Assembly (NCBI GenBank): GCA_900550935.1
Contig: URUD01000011.1
Span: forward strand, 1 to 64,000
DNA: 64,000 nucleotides
Reading direction: 5' to 3'
Source: an uncultured Roseburia sp.
Lineage (GTDB): Bacteria; Bacillota; Clostridia; Lachnospirales; Lachnospiraceae
Both the position numbers and the translations under genes were made by a program. The notes below the pieces were generated by a model. The model was not told where the DNA came from and made no database searches. It was given only the letters and a program-made list of their open reading frames with translations. Each line of letters starts with the position of its first letter. The stretch's first letter is position 1. Of the stretch, positions 51,834-61,354 are shown in pieces.

Positions 51834-53351
51834 TTACTCCTTTCCCGTCTCTGTTGCAAAAGAAAGTTCGATCCGGTCTTTCGGGATCATCAGGCGGACA
51901 TAGTCATTTTCATTCCACAGATATTCATCATGCAGGTGGATATCTTCATCGTCTTTCGTCCGGACGATATAGTGGTAATGGTCTCCTTTGTAAATGAGGG
52001 ATACGATGTGACCGCAGATGCCTTCCTCGGTCTCTGTATCATCGCTCATGGATACCGCAGTTACCGGGATCTTAACGGTTACTTTCTCACCTGCCGTATG
52101 GATCTCATTTCCCTGTGCATCCACCAAAATGTTATTCTCATCAAAGTAAGAATCGTCATATAGCTGTGTGACATCACACTCATACTCGCCACCTGCAAAT
52201 ACAACAGTATAATTTCTGGTCAGCTCACCCTCGAAGATATTGTGGTTGGTCTCTGCTAAAATAACATGGATACCATCCGGCTCAATACACATGCCGATCG
52301 TATCGCCCTCTTTGGCACTCCTGGTGCTCTGGATCACGACTTCATTGTCTCCGGACTCCACGATGATCTCATAGTGTATTCCCTTAAAGATCACGGAATT
52401 GACAAGACCAGTGATCGTACCGTTCTCCGGTTTTGTCATGATCACATCCTCCGGTCTTACGACAACATCCACCTTGGCACCAAGCGGCATATCATCCAGA
52501 CATTCAAATTCGGCACCACAGAACTGTACCCGTTTGGTTGCGGTCATCTTTCCGTTGTAAATGTTGCTCTCTCCGATAAAGTCCGCTACGAATACGTTTT
52601 TCGGCTCATTGTAGATTTCTTCCGGTGTGCCGATCTGCTGGATCATACCGTCGGACATGACAACGACTTTATCCGACATCGTCAGTGCTTCTTCCTGATC
52701 GTGTGTGACATAGATAAAGGTAATGCCAAGTTCTTTGTGCATCGCCATCAGCTCTAACTGCATTTCCTTGCGCATCTTTAAGTCGAGTGCCCCAAGCGGC
52801 TCATCTAAAAGAAGGATCTCCGGCTCATTGACGATCGCCCTTGCGATCGCGATACGCTGCTGCTGTCCACCGGATAACGTCGTGATGCTTCTCTTCTCAA
52901 AGCCCTCAAGATCCACGACTTCCAAGGCATGACGTACCTTCTCCTGGATCTCTTTTTTGGAGAGTTTTTCCTGTCTTGTAATCGTCTCTCCTGCTTTATT
53001 CTGATAGGTCACTTCTCTTGTCTTTAATTTGAGTCCAAACGCAATGTTGTCAAAAATATTTAAATGAGGAAACAACGCATACCGCTGAAACACTGTATTG
53101 ATCGGTCTTTTATTTGGTGGAAGGTTACTGATATCCTTTCCGTTCAGCAAGATCTGTCCCTCTGTCTGGCGGTCAAATCCGGCGATCATCCGCAGGGTTG
53201 TTGTCTTTCCACAGCCGGAAGGTCCCAGGAACGTGATAAATTCTCCTTTTTTTACCTGAAGATTAAAATCTTTCACCGCTTCGAAATTGTCATCATAGCG
53301 TTTTTTAATTCCTTTTAATTCTATAATGTTTTCTGAAAAATTCTTATCCAT
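51834..53351 (-). CDS. potA: spermidine/putrescine ABC transporter ATPase PotA, extended
   Basis: About 505 residues, against ~350-380 for PotA. ATPase domain: Walker A GPSGCGKTT near 44, NTVFQRYALFPHLNIFDNIAFGL, signature TLSGGQQQRIAIARA near 160, Walker B ILLLDEPLGALD. A 15-residue insert (TYQNKAGETITRQEK) lies in the helical subdomain. After the usual TOBE domain (~300-365) a second beta-rich unit follows (GGEYECDVTQLYDDSYFDENNILVD... GHIVSLIYKGDHYHYIVRTKDDEDIHLH), probably a duplicated regulatory domain. First gene of potABCD. Confidence 0.92.
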   Translation of the reverse strand: MDKNFSENIIELKGIKKRYDDNFEAVKDFNLQVKKGEFITFLGPSGCGKTTTLRMIAGFDRQTEGQILLNGKDISNLPPNKRPINTVFQRYALFPHLNIFDNIAFGLKLKTREVTYQNKAGETITRQEKLSKKEIQEKVRHALEVVDLEGFEKRSITTLSGGQQQRIAIARAIVNEPEILLLDEPLGALDLKMRKEMQLELMAMHKELGITFIYVTHDQEEALTMSDKVVVMSDGMIQQIGTPEEIYNEPKNVFVADFIGESNIYNGKMTATKRVQFCGAEFECLDDMPLGAKVDVVVRPEDVIMTKPENGTITGLVNSVIFKGIHYEIIVESGDNEVVIQSTRSAKEGDTIGMCIEPDGIHVILAETNHNIFEGELTRNYTVVFAGGEYECDVTQLYDDSYFDENNILVDAQGNEIHTAGEKVTVKIPVTAVSMSDDTETEEGICGHIVSLIYKGDHYHYIVRTKDDEDIHLHDEYLWNENDYVRLMIPKDRIELSFATETGKE

Positions 53352-53418
53352 GGCATACCCAAACACTCTGTCGCAGGCAATGTGCGGCAATGCGCCCCTT
53401 TCCTATGATACAAAAGAA

Positions 53419-53453
53419 GAGCAGTCAAGATGCCTTTCGTTTCTTGACCACTC
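53419..53453 (-). promoter_or_regulatory. stem-loop in the potA leader, possible attenuator
   Basis: GAGTGGTCAAGA and TCTTGACTGCTC (minus strand) pair with two mismatches across an 11-base loop and are followed by TTCTTTTG. It lies between the predicted promoter and potA, so conditional termination is possible. Confidence 0.4.
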
Positions 53454-53487
53454 TGCCTTCCGTTCCTATGCTAAAATCACTGATAAA

Positions 53488-53516
53488 ATCATATCTGATA
53501 ATACCTGCCATGTCAA
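53488..53516 (-). promoter_or_regulatory. sigma-A promoter of potABCD
   Basis: Minus strand TTGACA (53511-53516), 17-base spacer, TATGAT (53488-53493). It gives a ~130-nt leader before potA. Confidence 0.8.
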
Positions 53517-53575
53517 TGTTTTGTTGGCTTTCCGGCGATAATTTTTCCGGAAAATACGTCCTGTTTTCTTTCCTC

Positions 53576-53614
53576 TTGACACAAGTCCGAAATCGTACTA
53601 TACTCTCATGAGTA
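53576..53614 (+). promoter_or_regulatory. promoter and palindromic operator of the marR-MATE operon
   Basis: TTGACA (53576-53581), 17-base spacer, TATACT (53599-53604). An inverted repeat TACTC-TCAT-GAGTA (53601-53614) overlaps the -10, and CGAAATC occurs twice around it. This placement fits autorepression by the MarR protein encoded next. Confidence 0.75.
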
Positions 53615-53644
53615 CGAAATCAGACTAAAAGGATGGAACACAGT

Positions 53645-54106
53645 ATGAACCAGACAACAACCCAGAATACCACTCCTTATATGAGTCCAAATCTCCGGGA
53701 ATTCAACCGGCTTTTCAAGGAGTTTAACGATATCTACCGGGATGCAGCCCAGAAACTGGGCTTATCCAACAGCACCTTGGACATCCTCTACGCGCTCTGC
53801 GAACTTGGGGACGGATGTCTGCAGCGCGATATCTGCCGAACCACGTTTATTCCGAAACAGACCATCCATTCTGCCATCAGCAAAATGGAGCAGGAAGGCT
53901 ATGTCACACTTTCTCCCGGAAAAGGACGCAGCATGCACATTTATCTGACCGACAAAGGGCATACCCTGATCGAGCAGACAATGTCTCCGCTTGTTACGAT
54001 CGAAAATGAGGCTTTTTCCTGCATGTCCGAAGAGGAATGTCACATGCTCTTAGCCCTGCACAGCAAGTACATCAGGGCTCTTCGTGCAGGTGTTTCCACA
54101 CTATAA
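53645..54106 (+). CDS. MarR family regulator
   Basis: 153 residues. Winged helix-turn-helix: LGLSNSTLDILYALCELGDGCLQRDICRTTFIPKQTIHSAISKMEQEGYVTLSPGKGRSMHIYLTDKG in outline (residues ~35-105), with the MarR wing. The start at 53645 has AAGGATGG about 10 bases upstream. It is 29 bases before the MATE gene and probably represses both until a toxic compound binds. Confidence 0.9.
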   Translation: MNQTTTQNTTPYMSPNLREFNRLFKEFNDIYRDAAQKLGLSNSTLDILYALCELGDGCLQRDICRTTFIPKQTIHSAISKMEQEGYVTLSPGKGRSMHIYLTDKGHTLIEQTMSPLVTIENEAFSCMSEEECHMLLALHSKYIRALRAGVSTL

Positions 54107-54135
54107 CGATTTGATCTAACTAACAGGGGATTACT

Positions 54136-55467
54136 ATGAAAATACAATTATCAGAACACTTTACTTATCAGAAACTACTGCGATTTGTCTTTCCGTCTAT
54201 CGTTATGATGGTATTTACTTCCATCTATGGTGTCGTCGACGGACTTTTCGTATCCAACTATGTCGGCAAAACTGCTTTTGCCGCAGTCAACCTCATCATG
54301 CCGCTTCTGATGGGGATTTCCGCACTCGGTTTTATGGTCGGTACCGGAGGCAGTGCGATCGTTGCCAAAACACTCGGTGAGGGCAGACAGAAAGAGGCGA
54401 ACGAATATTTTTCCATGCTTGTCTACGTGACATTTGCAGGCGGCATCCTGTTTTCGTTCCTCGGTTTCCTCTTTGTTCCTTATGTTGCCTCCGCACTTGG
54501 TGCCGAGGGAGAGCTGCTGCGCAGCAGCGTGCTGTATGCACGGATCTGCCTTTGTTCCCTTCCGGCTTTTATGCTGCAAAACGTATTCCAGAGTTTCTTT
54601 GTTGCAGCGGAAAAGCCAAAGCTTGGACTTTACGTCATCGTTACTTCCGGTGTCACCAATATGGTCTTAGATTTCCTTTTCATCGGTATACTCGGTTTTG
54701 GACTGCCTGGAGCCGCACTTGCGACTGTCTGTGGCGAATGTATCGGCGGTCTGTTTCCGGTTTTCTATTTTGCCAGAAAAAACAGCAGTCTGCTCCGTCT
54801 TGGAAAAACGCATTTTAACGGAAAGATCCTGCTTAAGACCTGCACCAATGGTTCCTCCGAGCTGATGACCAATCTCTCCAGTTCCCTCGTCAACTCTCTT
54901 TATAATATCCAGTTGATGAACCTTGCAGGAGAAGACGGTGTCGCAGCCTTCGGAGCCATCATGTATATTAACTTTATTTTTACCGCCATCTTCTTTGGCT
55001 ATTCCATCGGAAGTGCGCCACTCGTCAGTTACCATTATGGTGCCGGAAACCACGACGAGCTGAAAAACCTCTTCCGCAAGAGCCTTAGTCTGGTTGCTGT
55101 CTGGGGTGTTTTACTTGTCATCGTGTCACACCTGCTTGCAACACCGCTTGCAACCCTCTTTGTCGGATACGATGCAGATCTGTTTGAACTTACCAGACAC
55201 GGACTTGCGATCTACTGTACCGTTTATCTGCTCAACGGCTTTAATATTTTCGGCTCTGCATTTTTTACGGCTTTAAACAATGGTCTGCTCTCCGCTGCCA
55301 TCTCGTTTCTCCGTACGTTAGTATTCCAGATCTCGATGGTACTGCTCCTTCCGATCCTCTGTGGTATTGACGGGATCTGGTGGGCAGTTACCGTAGCGGA
55401 ACTTCTAACCCTGTGCGTGACCGTTACCTTCTTTATAAAGCAGCGGCACCGGTATCATTATGCCTGA
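54136..55467 (+). CDS. MATE family multidrug efflux transporter
   Basis: 443 residues with twelve helices. The start SEHFTYQKLLRFVFPSIVMMVFTSIYGVVDGLFVSNYVG and the GSAIVAKTLGEGRQKEANEYF segment near 70 fit the MATE (NorM/DinF) family, in the MepA-like branch. It exports cationic drugs in exchange for Na+ or H+. AGGGGAT precedes the start. Co-transcribed with MarR. Confidence 0.95.
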   Translation: MKIQLSEHFTYQKLLRFVFPSIVMMVFTSIYGVVDGLFVSNYVGKTAFAAVNLIMPLLMGISALGFMVGTGGSAIVAKTLGEGRQKEANEYFSMLVYVTFAGGILFSFLGFLFVPYVASALGAEGELLRSSVLYARICLCSLPAFMLQNVFQSFFVAAEKPKLGLYVIVTSGVTNMVLDFLFIGILGFGLPGAALATVCGECIGGLFPVFYFARKNSSLLRLGKTHFNGKILLKTCTNGSSELMTNLSSSLVNSLYNIQLMNLAGEDGVAAFGAIMYINFIFTAIFFGYSIGSAPLVSYHYGAGNHDELKNLFRKSLSLVAVWGVLLVIVSHLLATPLATLFVGYDADLFELTRHGLAIYCTVYLLNGFNIFGSAFFTALNNGLLSAAISFLRTLVFQISMVLLLPILCGIDGIWWAVTVAELLTLCVTVTFFIKQRHRYHYA

Positions 55468-55471
55468 TATT

Positions 55472-56332
55472 TTACAGCAGCATCAGTAATGTGCCGCCCA
55501 CGATAAGTACCAGTCCAAGCAGTGCCTTTTTGCTCAGCTTCTCGTGGAATACCAGATAGGAAAACAGGATCGTCACGACGATGCTCAATTTATCGATCGG
55601 AACTACCACGCTGGCAAGTCCATCCTGCAATGCTTTATAGTAGCATAACCAGGAAGCTCCGGTTGCCAGTCCCGACAAGCAGATAAAGCCCAGTTCCTTT
55701 CCGTCCATCTCTCGGATCGTATGCTGTTTTCCTGTGACAAATACGACGATCCATGCCATGATCAGTACCACGATGGTTCGGATCGCGGTTCCAAGGTTTG
55801 AATGGATCCCTTCCATTCCTACTTTTCCAAGAATGGAGGTCAGGCTGGCGAAAACAGCCGATAATACGGCATAAAACAACCATCCATGCCCAGTCTTTTC
55901 TGCTACAGCACTTTCCTTTTTCGTGATCATCAGATAAGTACCCACGCCGATCAGACAGACACAAAACAGTTTTAACGGACTGATCTCTTCTTTTAAGAAA
56001 ATGAATGCCAATAAAATCGTTAAGATCGTACTGGATTTATCGATCGGTACTACCTTATTGACATCCCCGATCTGTAATGCCTTAAAATAACACAGCCAGG
56101 AAGCCCCTGTCGCAGCGCCGGATAAGATCAGAAAGATCCAGGTCTTTCCCGATACCGAGCCAATTTCACTCTGTGCTCCCACCACAAAAACCATGATCCA
56201 TGAAAATACCAGTACAATAATGGTACGGATTGCGGTCGCTACGTTTGAGTCCGTCTTTCTGATCCCACACTTTGCAAGTATGGAAGTAAGTCCGGCGAAC
56301 AATGCGGAACCAAATGCAAATACTATCCACAT
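55472..56332 (-). CDS. EamA/DMT family permease
   Basis: 286 residues with ten helices made of two homologous halves: each contains SILxKxGx...NxxTAIRTIxVLxxxWxxVFVxG and then LSGxATGASWLCYxKALQxG and VVPIDKxS. This internal duplication is very clear (residues 1-140 and 148-286). DMT permeases export amino acids or metabolites; the substrate here is unknown. It converges on the MATE gene, 4 bases apart, with no visible terminator between. Confidence 0.93.
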   Translation of the reverse strand: MWIVFAFGSALFAGLTSILAKCGIRKTDSNVATAIRTIIVLVFSWIMVFVVGAQSEIGSVSGKTWIFLILSGAATGASWLCYFKALQIGDVNKVVPIDKSSTILTILLAFIFLKEEISPLKLFCVCLIGVGTYLMITKKESAVAEKTGHGWLFYAVLSAVFASLTSILGKVGMEGIHSNLGTAIRTIVVLIMAWIVVFVTGKQHTIREMDGKELGFICLSGLATGASWLCYYKALQDGLASVVVPIDKLSIVVTILFSYLVFHEKLSKKALLGLVLIVGGTLLMLL

Positions 56333-56420
56333 AATCTCACTTTCTCCCCTTTTTCCTCTGTTTTATCCTTTGCTTTCTGTGATCCTGACACTCAACATTC
56401 TATCCATCAATTTATACTTT

Positions 56421-57497
56421 CTATTTCAGATATGCCACCAGTTCCTCCAGGCGTGCCAGGGTAAGTTCCGTGAGTGTATCATAGGAAACAGCGGTTGCCA
56501 TGCTGCCTCCGCCGTATTCTGCTGCCGCCTGTTCTGCCTCATTTTCTTTGTAAGCGATCCATTCACGCTGTTCGTCCCGGATGGTTTCAAAAGCTGTTTC
56601 GTCTGTATTGTATTTGATCAGATTCCAGACTCCGTTTAAGCATCCATCCACTGCTTCGTAACGCGCCTGTGCGATCTGATCGATCTCAATCTGTGACTCT
56701 GCCGTATCGATCTTCTGTAACCAGTACTCATTGCTTTCTTTTGCGCCTTCCAGCATCTGCTGCGCATCTTCCAGCGGATCCATTCTCTCATACGAACAGA
56801 TGCCCTCCTGCTCCGGCGCATTGACGATCGCCATCATCGTAAGCTCTGTATCGCTTTGATTTGCCATGGAAAGCCACCCGTAGACATCCTCAGAAAATTC
56901 GCTGACCGGCGTTCCCGGCAGATATATGAGAAAACGATCTGTTCCGGTCAGTCCGTATGCATCCAGATAAATATAATGTACACCATCCAGTATGTCCTCG
57001 GTTCCGACTTCATCCGCATAGCTGATATCTGCCAGTGTCATCTCATAGCAATGGTCGTTTACCTTCGTCAGATCTGTAAAATGCCCGGAAAAATCACTGT
57101 AATACATCGTGCCGTTTTCGTAGTCTTCCCCGGTGACTCCCATATCGGAATCATGATAGGTTCCATGAAAATATCCATCTTTTTCTATGACGAAATCCGT
57201 GCTCCAGCCACCGACACCACTGCTAAATTCAAACTGACGTGTTGCCAGATCCGCAAAGGTCAGCTCTGTATATACCTCACGCTCTGTTTCCGTTTCTGTT
57301 TCTGACAGTTCAGTATCCATTTTTCCCGTATCAGGTTCTTCTGTGGCAGAAGACTCTGTGGTGTGAACAGAGTCTTCCGCTGTCTCCTGTTTTTCTGTCT
57401 CATCTGCCGGTACGGTTTCCTCAGTCTGCTTTGTGCCACATGCGGTGATGCTCATTGCGAGAAATCCGGCACATAATACCAGCTGCATTTTCCTTTT
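56421..57497 (-). CDS. lipoprotein with C-terminal LprI-like (DUF1311) domain
   Basis: 358 residues. Lipobox MSITAC (Cys near 20) after a basic-hydrophobic signal, then a Glu/Thr-rich linker (~25-75), a beta-rich middle (~75-230), and a C-terminal helical domain with CLNGVWNLIK near 285 and EQREWIAYKENEAEQAAAEYGGGSMATAVSYDTLTELTLARLEEL, matching the lysozyme-inhibitor LprI N-domain pattern. GGAGAGAAGTG precedes the start. It lies 22 bases after the GH13 gene on the same strand, so is probably co-transcribed. Function unknown. Confidence 0.75.
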   Translation of the reverse strand, partial: KRKMQLVLCAGFLAMSITACGTKQTEETVPADETEKQETAEDSVHTTESSATEEPDTGKMDTELSETETETEREVYTELTFADLATRQFEFSSGVGGWSTDFVIEKDGYFHGTYHDSDMGVTGEDYENGTMYYSDFSGHFTDLTKVNDHCYEMTLADISYADEVGTEDILDGVHYIYLDAYGLTGTDRFLIYLPGTPVSEFSEDVYGWLSMANQSDTELTMMAIVNAPEQEGICSYERMDPLEDAQQMLEGAKESNEYWLQKIDTAESQIEIDQIAQARYEAVDGCLNGVWNLIKYNTDETAFETIRDEQREWIAYKENEAEQAAAEYGGGSMATAVSYDTLTELTLARLEELVAYLK

Positions 57498-57519
57498 CAT
57501 CACTTCTCTCCATTTCTGA

Positions 57520-59073
57520 TCACAGCAGGCAGACCGCAAACGAATTTGGTCCGATCTCTACGGTTCCATTCCCGGCATGTATGTCTTCTCCATAGGAATA
57601 GATCGTCTCCTTTATCGCATGTTCTGTCTTAAATGCTGCTTTTTTGTCCGATGGATTGAGCACCACAAGCAGTTTTTCTTCCTCACTGCTTCTGATGTAT
57701 GCCAGCGGATATGCCTGTTTTTTGGCATAAATAAACTCGATCTCTCCCTTGCTCTGCAATGCCTTATGTGCCTGTCTTAAGGCGATCAGACGTTTGACTT
57801 CACTCCGCAGGGATGTCTCATCTTCCATCTGCGCTCTGGCATTTGGTCTGTCATCACTCTTATCCAATGGAATATAAAGCAGTTCCGGTTTGGAACTTCC
57901 AAAACCGGCATTTAACGAATCATCCCACTGCATTGGGGAACGGGAGCCGGTTCTTCCAAACCCTCCCTCTACTGAAGTCAGCCCTTCCACATAACGCATA
58001 CCGATCTCATCTCCATAGTAGATAAACGGCGCTCCCGGCATCGTTAAAAGGAAGGCGAATGCGACCTTTTGTTTTTCGCCTTTTATAGTTCTTGCCAGTC
58101 TGTCCATATCGTGATTGCCGGATGGGATACAGATGAGTCCTTTGTGCTCTGCTTTCTCATACAGTTCCTGATATTTTTTCACAAATTCTGATACATCTCC
58201 GTTTCCTGCAAAAAACGGCGTTTCACAGCGAAACAGATCATTATAATGCGATGGTCCAAAATGTAACAGGAAGTCCATATGAAAACCACCCTGTATACTC
58301 TTATCCGGTTCTCCCCACTCGGAGATCATTGCCGCCTGTGGAAATTCCACGTCCAGAAACTGACGGATCTTCTGCCAGAGCCGGATGGTTCCTTTTCCAT
58401 CTTCATCTCCTTTGACCAGAGAACCTGCCATATCGACACGGAAGCCGTCACATCCCATCTTAAGCCAGAAACGCATGATATCAATCACTGCCTCTATCGT
58501 TTTCTTTGGTCCTTCATCCTCCATGGACTGCTGCCACGGCTCCTGCGGGTCTGGTGCATAGTAGCCATAATTTAGCGCCGGCTGATGGGAAAAGAAATTG
58601 ACTGCACAACTTCCATCCCGGTCAGAAATACCACGCAGGGAACCATATCCTGTCGGCTCCTTCCAGATACTGTCCGTCCAGATATAACGGTCGGTATACT
58701 CGTTTTTCTCTGCTTTCATCGATTCTTTGAACCACGGATGCGCAACCGAAGTATGCCCTGGAACCAGATCCAGCAAAATGTGCATGTTCCGTTTATGTGC
58801 CTCATCAAATAGCTGCTTTAGATCTTCATTGGTTCCATAGCGCGGTGCTGCCTTGTAGTAATCGGAAACATCATATCCTGCATCCCCAAACGGAGACTCA
58901 AAGCATGGATTCATCCAGATCGCCGTGCACCCCAGTTCTGCAATGTAATCCAGTTTGGAAATGATCCCCTGAAAATCCCCGATCCCGTCTGCATTGGAAT
59001 CCTTAAAAGACTGCGGATAAATCTCATAAAATACGGCATTGTCAAGCCACTGTGGAAATTTTGTACTGTTCAT
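57520..59073 (-). CDS. GH13 alpha-glucosidase (oligo-glucosidase-like)
   Basis: 517 residues. Conserved regions: IYPQSFKDSNADGIGDFQGI near residue 18, region I DLVPGHTS near 98, region II GFRVDMAGS (nucleophile Asp near 205), region III MISEWGE (acid Glu near 245) and region IV IPSGNHDMDR (Asp near 305), with a C-terminal beta domain. It hydrolyses alpha-linked glucose oligomers in the cytoplasm; no signal peptide. The start at 59073 has CGGAGGG upstream. The divergent AraC gene is the likely regulator. Confidence 0.93.
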   Translation of the reverse strand: MNSTKFPQWLDNAVFYEIYPQSFKDSNADGIGDFQGIISKLDYIAELGCTAIWMNPCFESPFGDAGYDVSDYYKAAPRYGTNEDLKQLFDEAHKRNMHILLDLVPGHTSVAHPWFKESMKAEKNEYTDRYIWTDSIWKEPTGYGSLRGISDRDGSCAVNFFSHQPALNYGYYAPDPQEPWQQSMEDEGPKKTIEAVIDIMRFWLKMGCDGFRVDMAGSLVKGDEDGKGTIRLWQKIRQFLDVEFPQAAMISEWGEPDKSIQGGFHMDFLLHFGPSHYNDLFRCETPFFAGNGDVSEFVKKYQELYEKAEHKGLICIPSGNHDMDRLARTIKGEKQKVAFAFLLTMPGAPFIYYGDEIGMRYVEGLTSVEGGFGRTGSRSPMQWDDSLNAGFGSSKPELLYIPLDKSDDRPNARAQMEDETSLRSEVKRLIALRQAHKALQSKGEIEFIYAKKQAYPLAYIRSSEEEKLLVVLNPSDKKAAFKTEHAIKETIYSYGEDIHAGNGTVEIGPNSFAVCLL

Positions 59074-59139
59074 AAAAAACCCTCCGTTTCTGTTGAAATC
59101 ACATCTTATACATGATACGATACTATATATTTCATGTGT

Positions 59140-59168
59140 TTTACACTGAAATTCTACTTTTTTATAAT
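59140..59168 (+). promoter_or_regulatory. promoter of the AraC-type gene
   Basis: TTTACA (59140-59145), 17-base spacer, TATAAT (59163-59168). It lies in the 122-base divergent region shared with the GH13 gene. Confidence 0.75.
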
Positions 59169-59195
59169 ACAATACTACTTTAGGAGATACATTTT

Positions 59196-60056
59196 ATGAG
59201 TCAGGGGCAAAAAGAGCTGCGCACACACAGCAGTGAATATATTCCATTCAGTTATTATAAGTCCAGAATACCGGATTCCTTTCCGAATGTTCCACTGCAC
59301 TGGCATACCGAATTTGAACTCAACTATATCCTGTCCGGACAGGGCGAATTTATCTGCGGCGATGAACATTTCATCTCAAAGGCTGGTGACATCCTGTTCA
59401 TCATGCCCAATGTTCTCCACTCTTTTTCCCCTTATCAGGATAACGTTCAGTGCTATGATACCTTTGTCTTTCATCCCAGCATGTTTAGCACGGCTCAGGC
59501 AGACCGCAGTTCTCTTGAGTTTTTTAATCCCCTGGCTGCCAACCGGTTGACCGTTTCTCCTCTCATCACCAGTTCATCCGATGAATACCCGATCATCCAG
59601 GACTGCGTCAAAAAAATATTTATTGCCGTAAAAGAAAATACTGCATTGAGCGATATCAGACTGAAATCGGAACTCTACCGGCTCTTTGCGACTCTGATTG
59701 AAAGTGGCAATATCAAACCTGCCAATCACCAGCAGGAAAAAATCGAGCTGATCCGACCTGCCTTAGAATATATCTACGCACATTCCACGGAAAATCTTTC
59801 CATTCCACAACTCGCAGAGCTCTCTCATCTGAGCGAAAGCTATTTTATGGGTTGTTTCAAAAAATCGGTTGGTGTCGGTGCGATCGAATACATAAACCAG
59901 CTTCGTATCAAAAACATCTGTGAAAAATTACTCTCAACAGATGAAGCGATTTCCGAAATTGCCTTTAACTGCGGTTTTACAAATCTTGCAAATTTTAACC
60001 GCCAGTTTCTAAAACAAATTGGGATTTCTCCAAAAGAATATAGGAAGAGGAATTAA
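59196..60056 (+). CDS. AraC family transcriptional regulator
   Basis: 286 residues. The N-terminal cupin sensor has VPLHWHTEFELNYILSGQGEFICGDEHFISKAGDILFIMPNVLHSF in outline (residues 28-75). The C-terminal double helix-turn-helix (~185-286) includes LSIPQLAELSHLSESYFMGCFKKSVGVG and ISEIAFNCGFTNLANFNRQFLKQIGISPKEYRK. It probably activates the divergent GH13-lipoprotein genes in response to a sugar. AGGAG lies before the ATG. Confidence 0.93.
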   Translation: MSQGQKELRTHSSEYIPFSYYKSRIPDSFPNVPLHWHTEFELNYILSGQGEFICGDEHFISKAGDILFIMPNVLHSFSPYQDNVQCYDTFVFHPSMFSTAQADRSSLEFFNPLAANRLTVSPLITSSSDEYPIIQDCVKKIFIAVKENTALSDIRLKSELYRLFATLIESGNIKPANHQQEKIELIRPALEYIYAHSTENLSIPQLAELSHLSESYFMGCFKKSVGVGAIEYINQLRIKNICEKLLSTDEAISEIAFNCGFTNLANFNRQFLKQIGISPKEYRKRN

Positions 60057-60081
60057 CCTCTCCCTATCAAAAAAACGGTTC

Positions 60082-60780
60082 TTATATTCTTCCGATCATA
60101 TGCTCCACTAATTTTGCAGAGTGTGCTGCTGCCGCACGCTCGAATGTTGGATAATCCATCTGCGCACTGCCATCTGCCTTGTCTGAGATTGCACGGATCA
60201 CCACATACGGTACATGGTTTAAATATGCAGCCTGCGCGATCGCTGCACCTTCCATCTCTGCGCAGGAACCCTTGAATACACCGCTTAATCTCTCTTTCTG
60301 CTCTGCACTGGAAATAAACTGATCTCCGCTGACTACTCTTCCTGTAAATACGGAAATGTCAGGATTTACCTCTTTGCAAACCTCGGTTGCAAGGTTTACC
60401 ATATGCTCGTCTGCCAGAAAAACGGAAGTTTCGAGCTGTGGAATGACACCCGGCTCATACCCCAATGCCGTTACGTCCATATCATGCTGTACACTCTCGG
60501 TGGATACCACGATATCTCCGATATTGATGTCGTTGCACAGCGAACCTGCAACCCCTGTATTGATGATCGCTGTCACTTCAAATAAATCTGCAAGGATCTG
60601 CACGCACATACCCGCATTTACCTTACCGATCCCGCACTGTACGATCACAACTTCTGTTCCGCCTAATGTTCCCTCGAAAAATTTCATCTGTGCTTTTTCA
60701 AGAATACGATCTACTTTCATCTGTGCTTTCAGCGCCTCGACTTCAAGCTCCATTGCACCTATAATTCCGACTTTTTTCAT
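60082..60780 (-). CDS. mtnN: 5'-methylthioadenosine/S-adenosylhomocysteine nucleosidase
   Basis: 232 residues: KVGIIGAMELEVEALKAQM at the start (catalytic Glu12), IVQCGIGKVNAGMC near 55, INTGVAGSL near 80, VFTGRVVSGDQFISS near 150, CAEMEGAAIAQAAYLN near 170 (ribose-binding Glu) and RAISDKADGSA with the catalytic Asp near 197. It cleaves adenine from MTA and SAH. The start at 60780 has GGAGGAAAAA just upstream. Confidence 0.96.
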   Translation of the reverse strand: MKKVGIIGAMELEVEALKAQMKVDRILEKAQMKFFEGTLGGTEVVIVQCGIGKVNAGMCVQILADLFEVTAIINTGVAGSLCNDINIGDIVVSTESVQHDMDVTALGYEPGVIPQLETSVFLADEHMVNLATEVCKEVNPDISVFTGRVVSGDQFISSAEQKERLSGVFKGSCAEMEGAAIAQAAYLNHVPYVVIRAISDKADGSAQMDYPTFERAAAAHSAKLVEHMIGRI

Positions 60781-60864
60781 TTTTTCCTCCATGGTTTTAC
60801 CACTATTTTCCTGAATCTTATTCATGAATACTATACATAGGAAGCTCTCTTTTTGCAAGATAAT

Positions 60865-61251
60865 TTACCACAAGTCATATCGCTTCATTGTTTCTGCATT
60901 CCTGTATTCATGTTTTTCATAGTAACCGATCAGCTTTCCCTGATCTCTGAGTGCCACCATATAGACATCCTTATTCTGTTTTTCGTTGTGGAATGTGTAT
61001 ATGATATTGTGACTTTCATCTGCCGCAAACCAGTCGATCACCTGCTGTATCCGCTCACACGATCCTGCATTATGACATCCCAGAAGGCTTTTTCCGATCA
61101 GCTTATCACCACCATATTTTTCATAGCTTTTTATTGCCGCCGGGTTCATATAAACAATCTCATGTGCCAGATTGCAGATCACAACGGAACATCTGTCCTG
61201 ATCGATGATGCTTTTAAAATAACTGTTACAAAACTGTCCCTGTTCTGACAT
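60865..61251 (-). CDS. small PAS-domain protein
   Basis: 128 residues comprising one PAS fold (SIIDQDRCSVVICNLAHEIVYMNPAAIKSYEKYGGDKLIGKSLLGCHN...). It has no output domain. Cys-His (GCHNAGSC) near residue 70 could bind a cofactor. The start at 61251 has AGAGGTGG upstream. It may be a stand-alone sensor that partners with another protein. It follows an apparently non-coding gap. Confidence 0.75.
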   Translation of the reverse strand: MSEQGQFCNSYFKSIIDQDRCSVVICNLAHEIVYMNPAAIKSYEKYGGDKLIGKSLLGCHNAGSCERIQQVIDWFAADESHNIIYTFHNEKQNKDVYMVALRDQGKLIGYYEKHEYRNAETMKRYDLW

Positions 61252-61354
61252 ACTTCCACCTCTTTCTTTCCGTCTCATATCTTATCGAAATTGAATCTAC
61301 CACAAAATCAATTATAATCATACCCCTTTTCATCTGACTTTTTCGGATACATTT

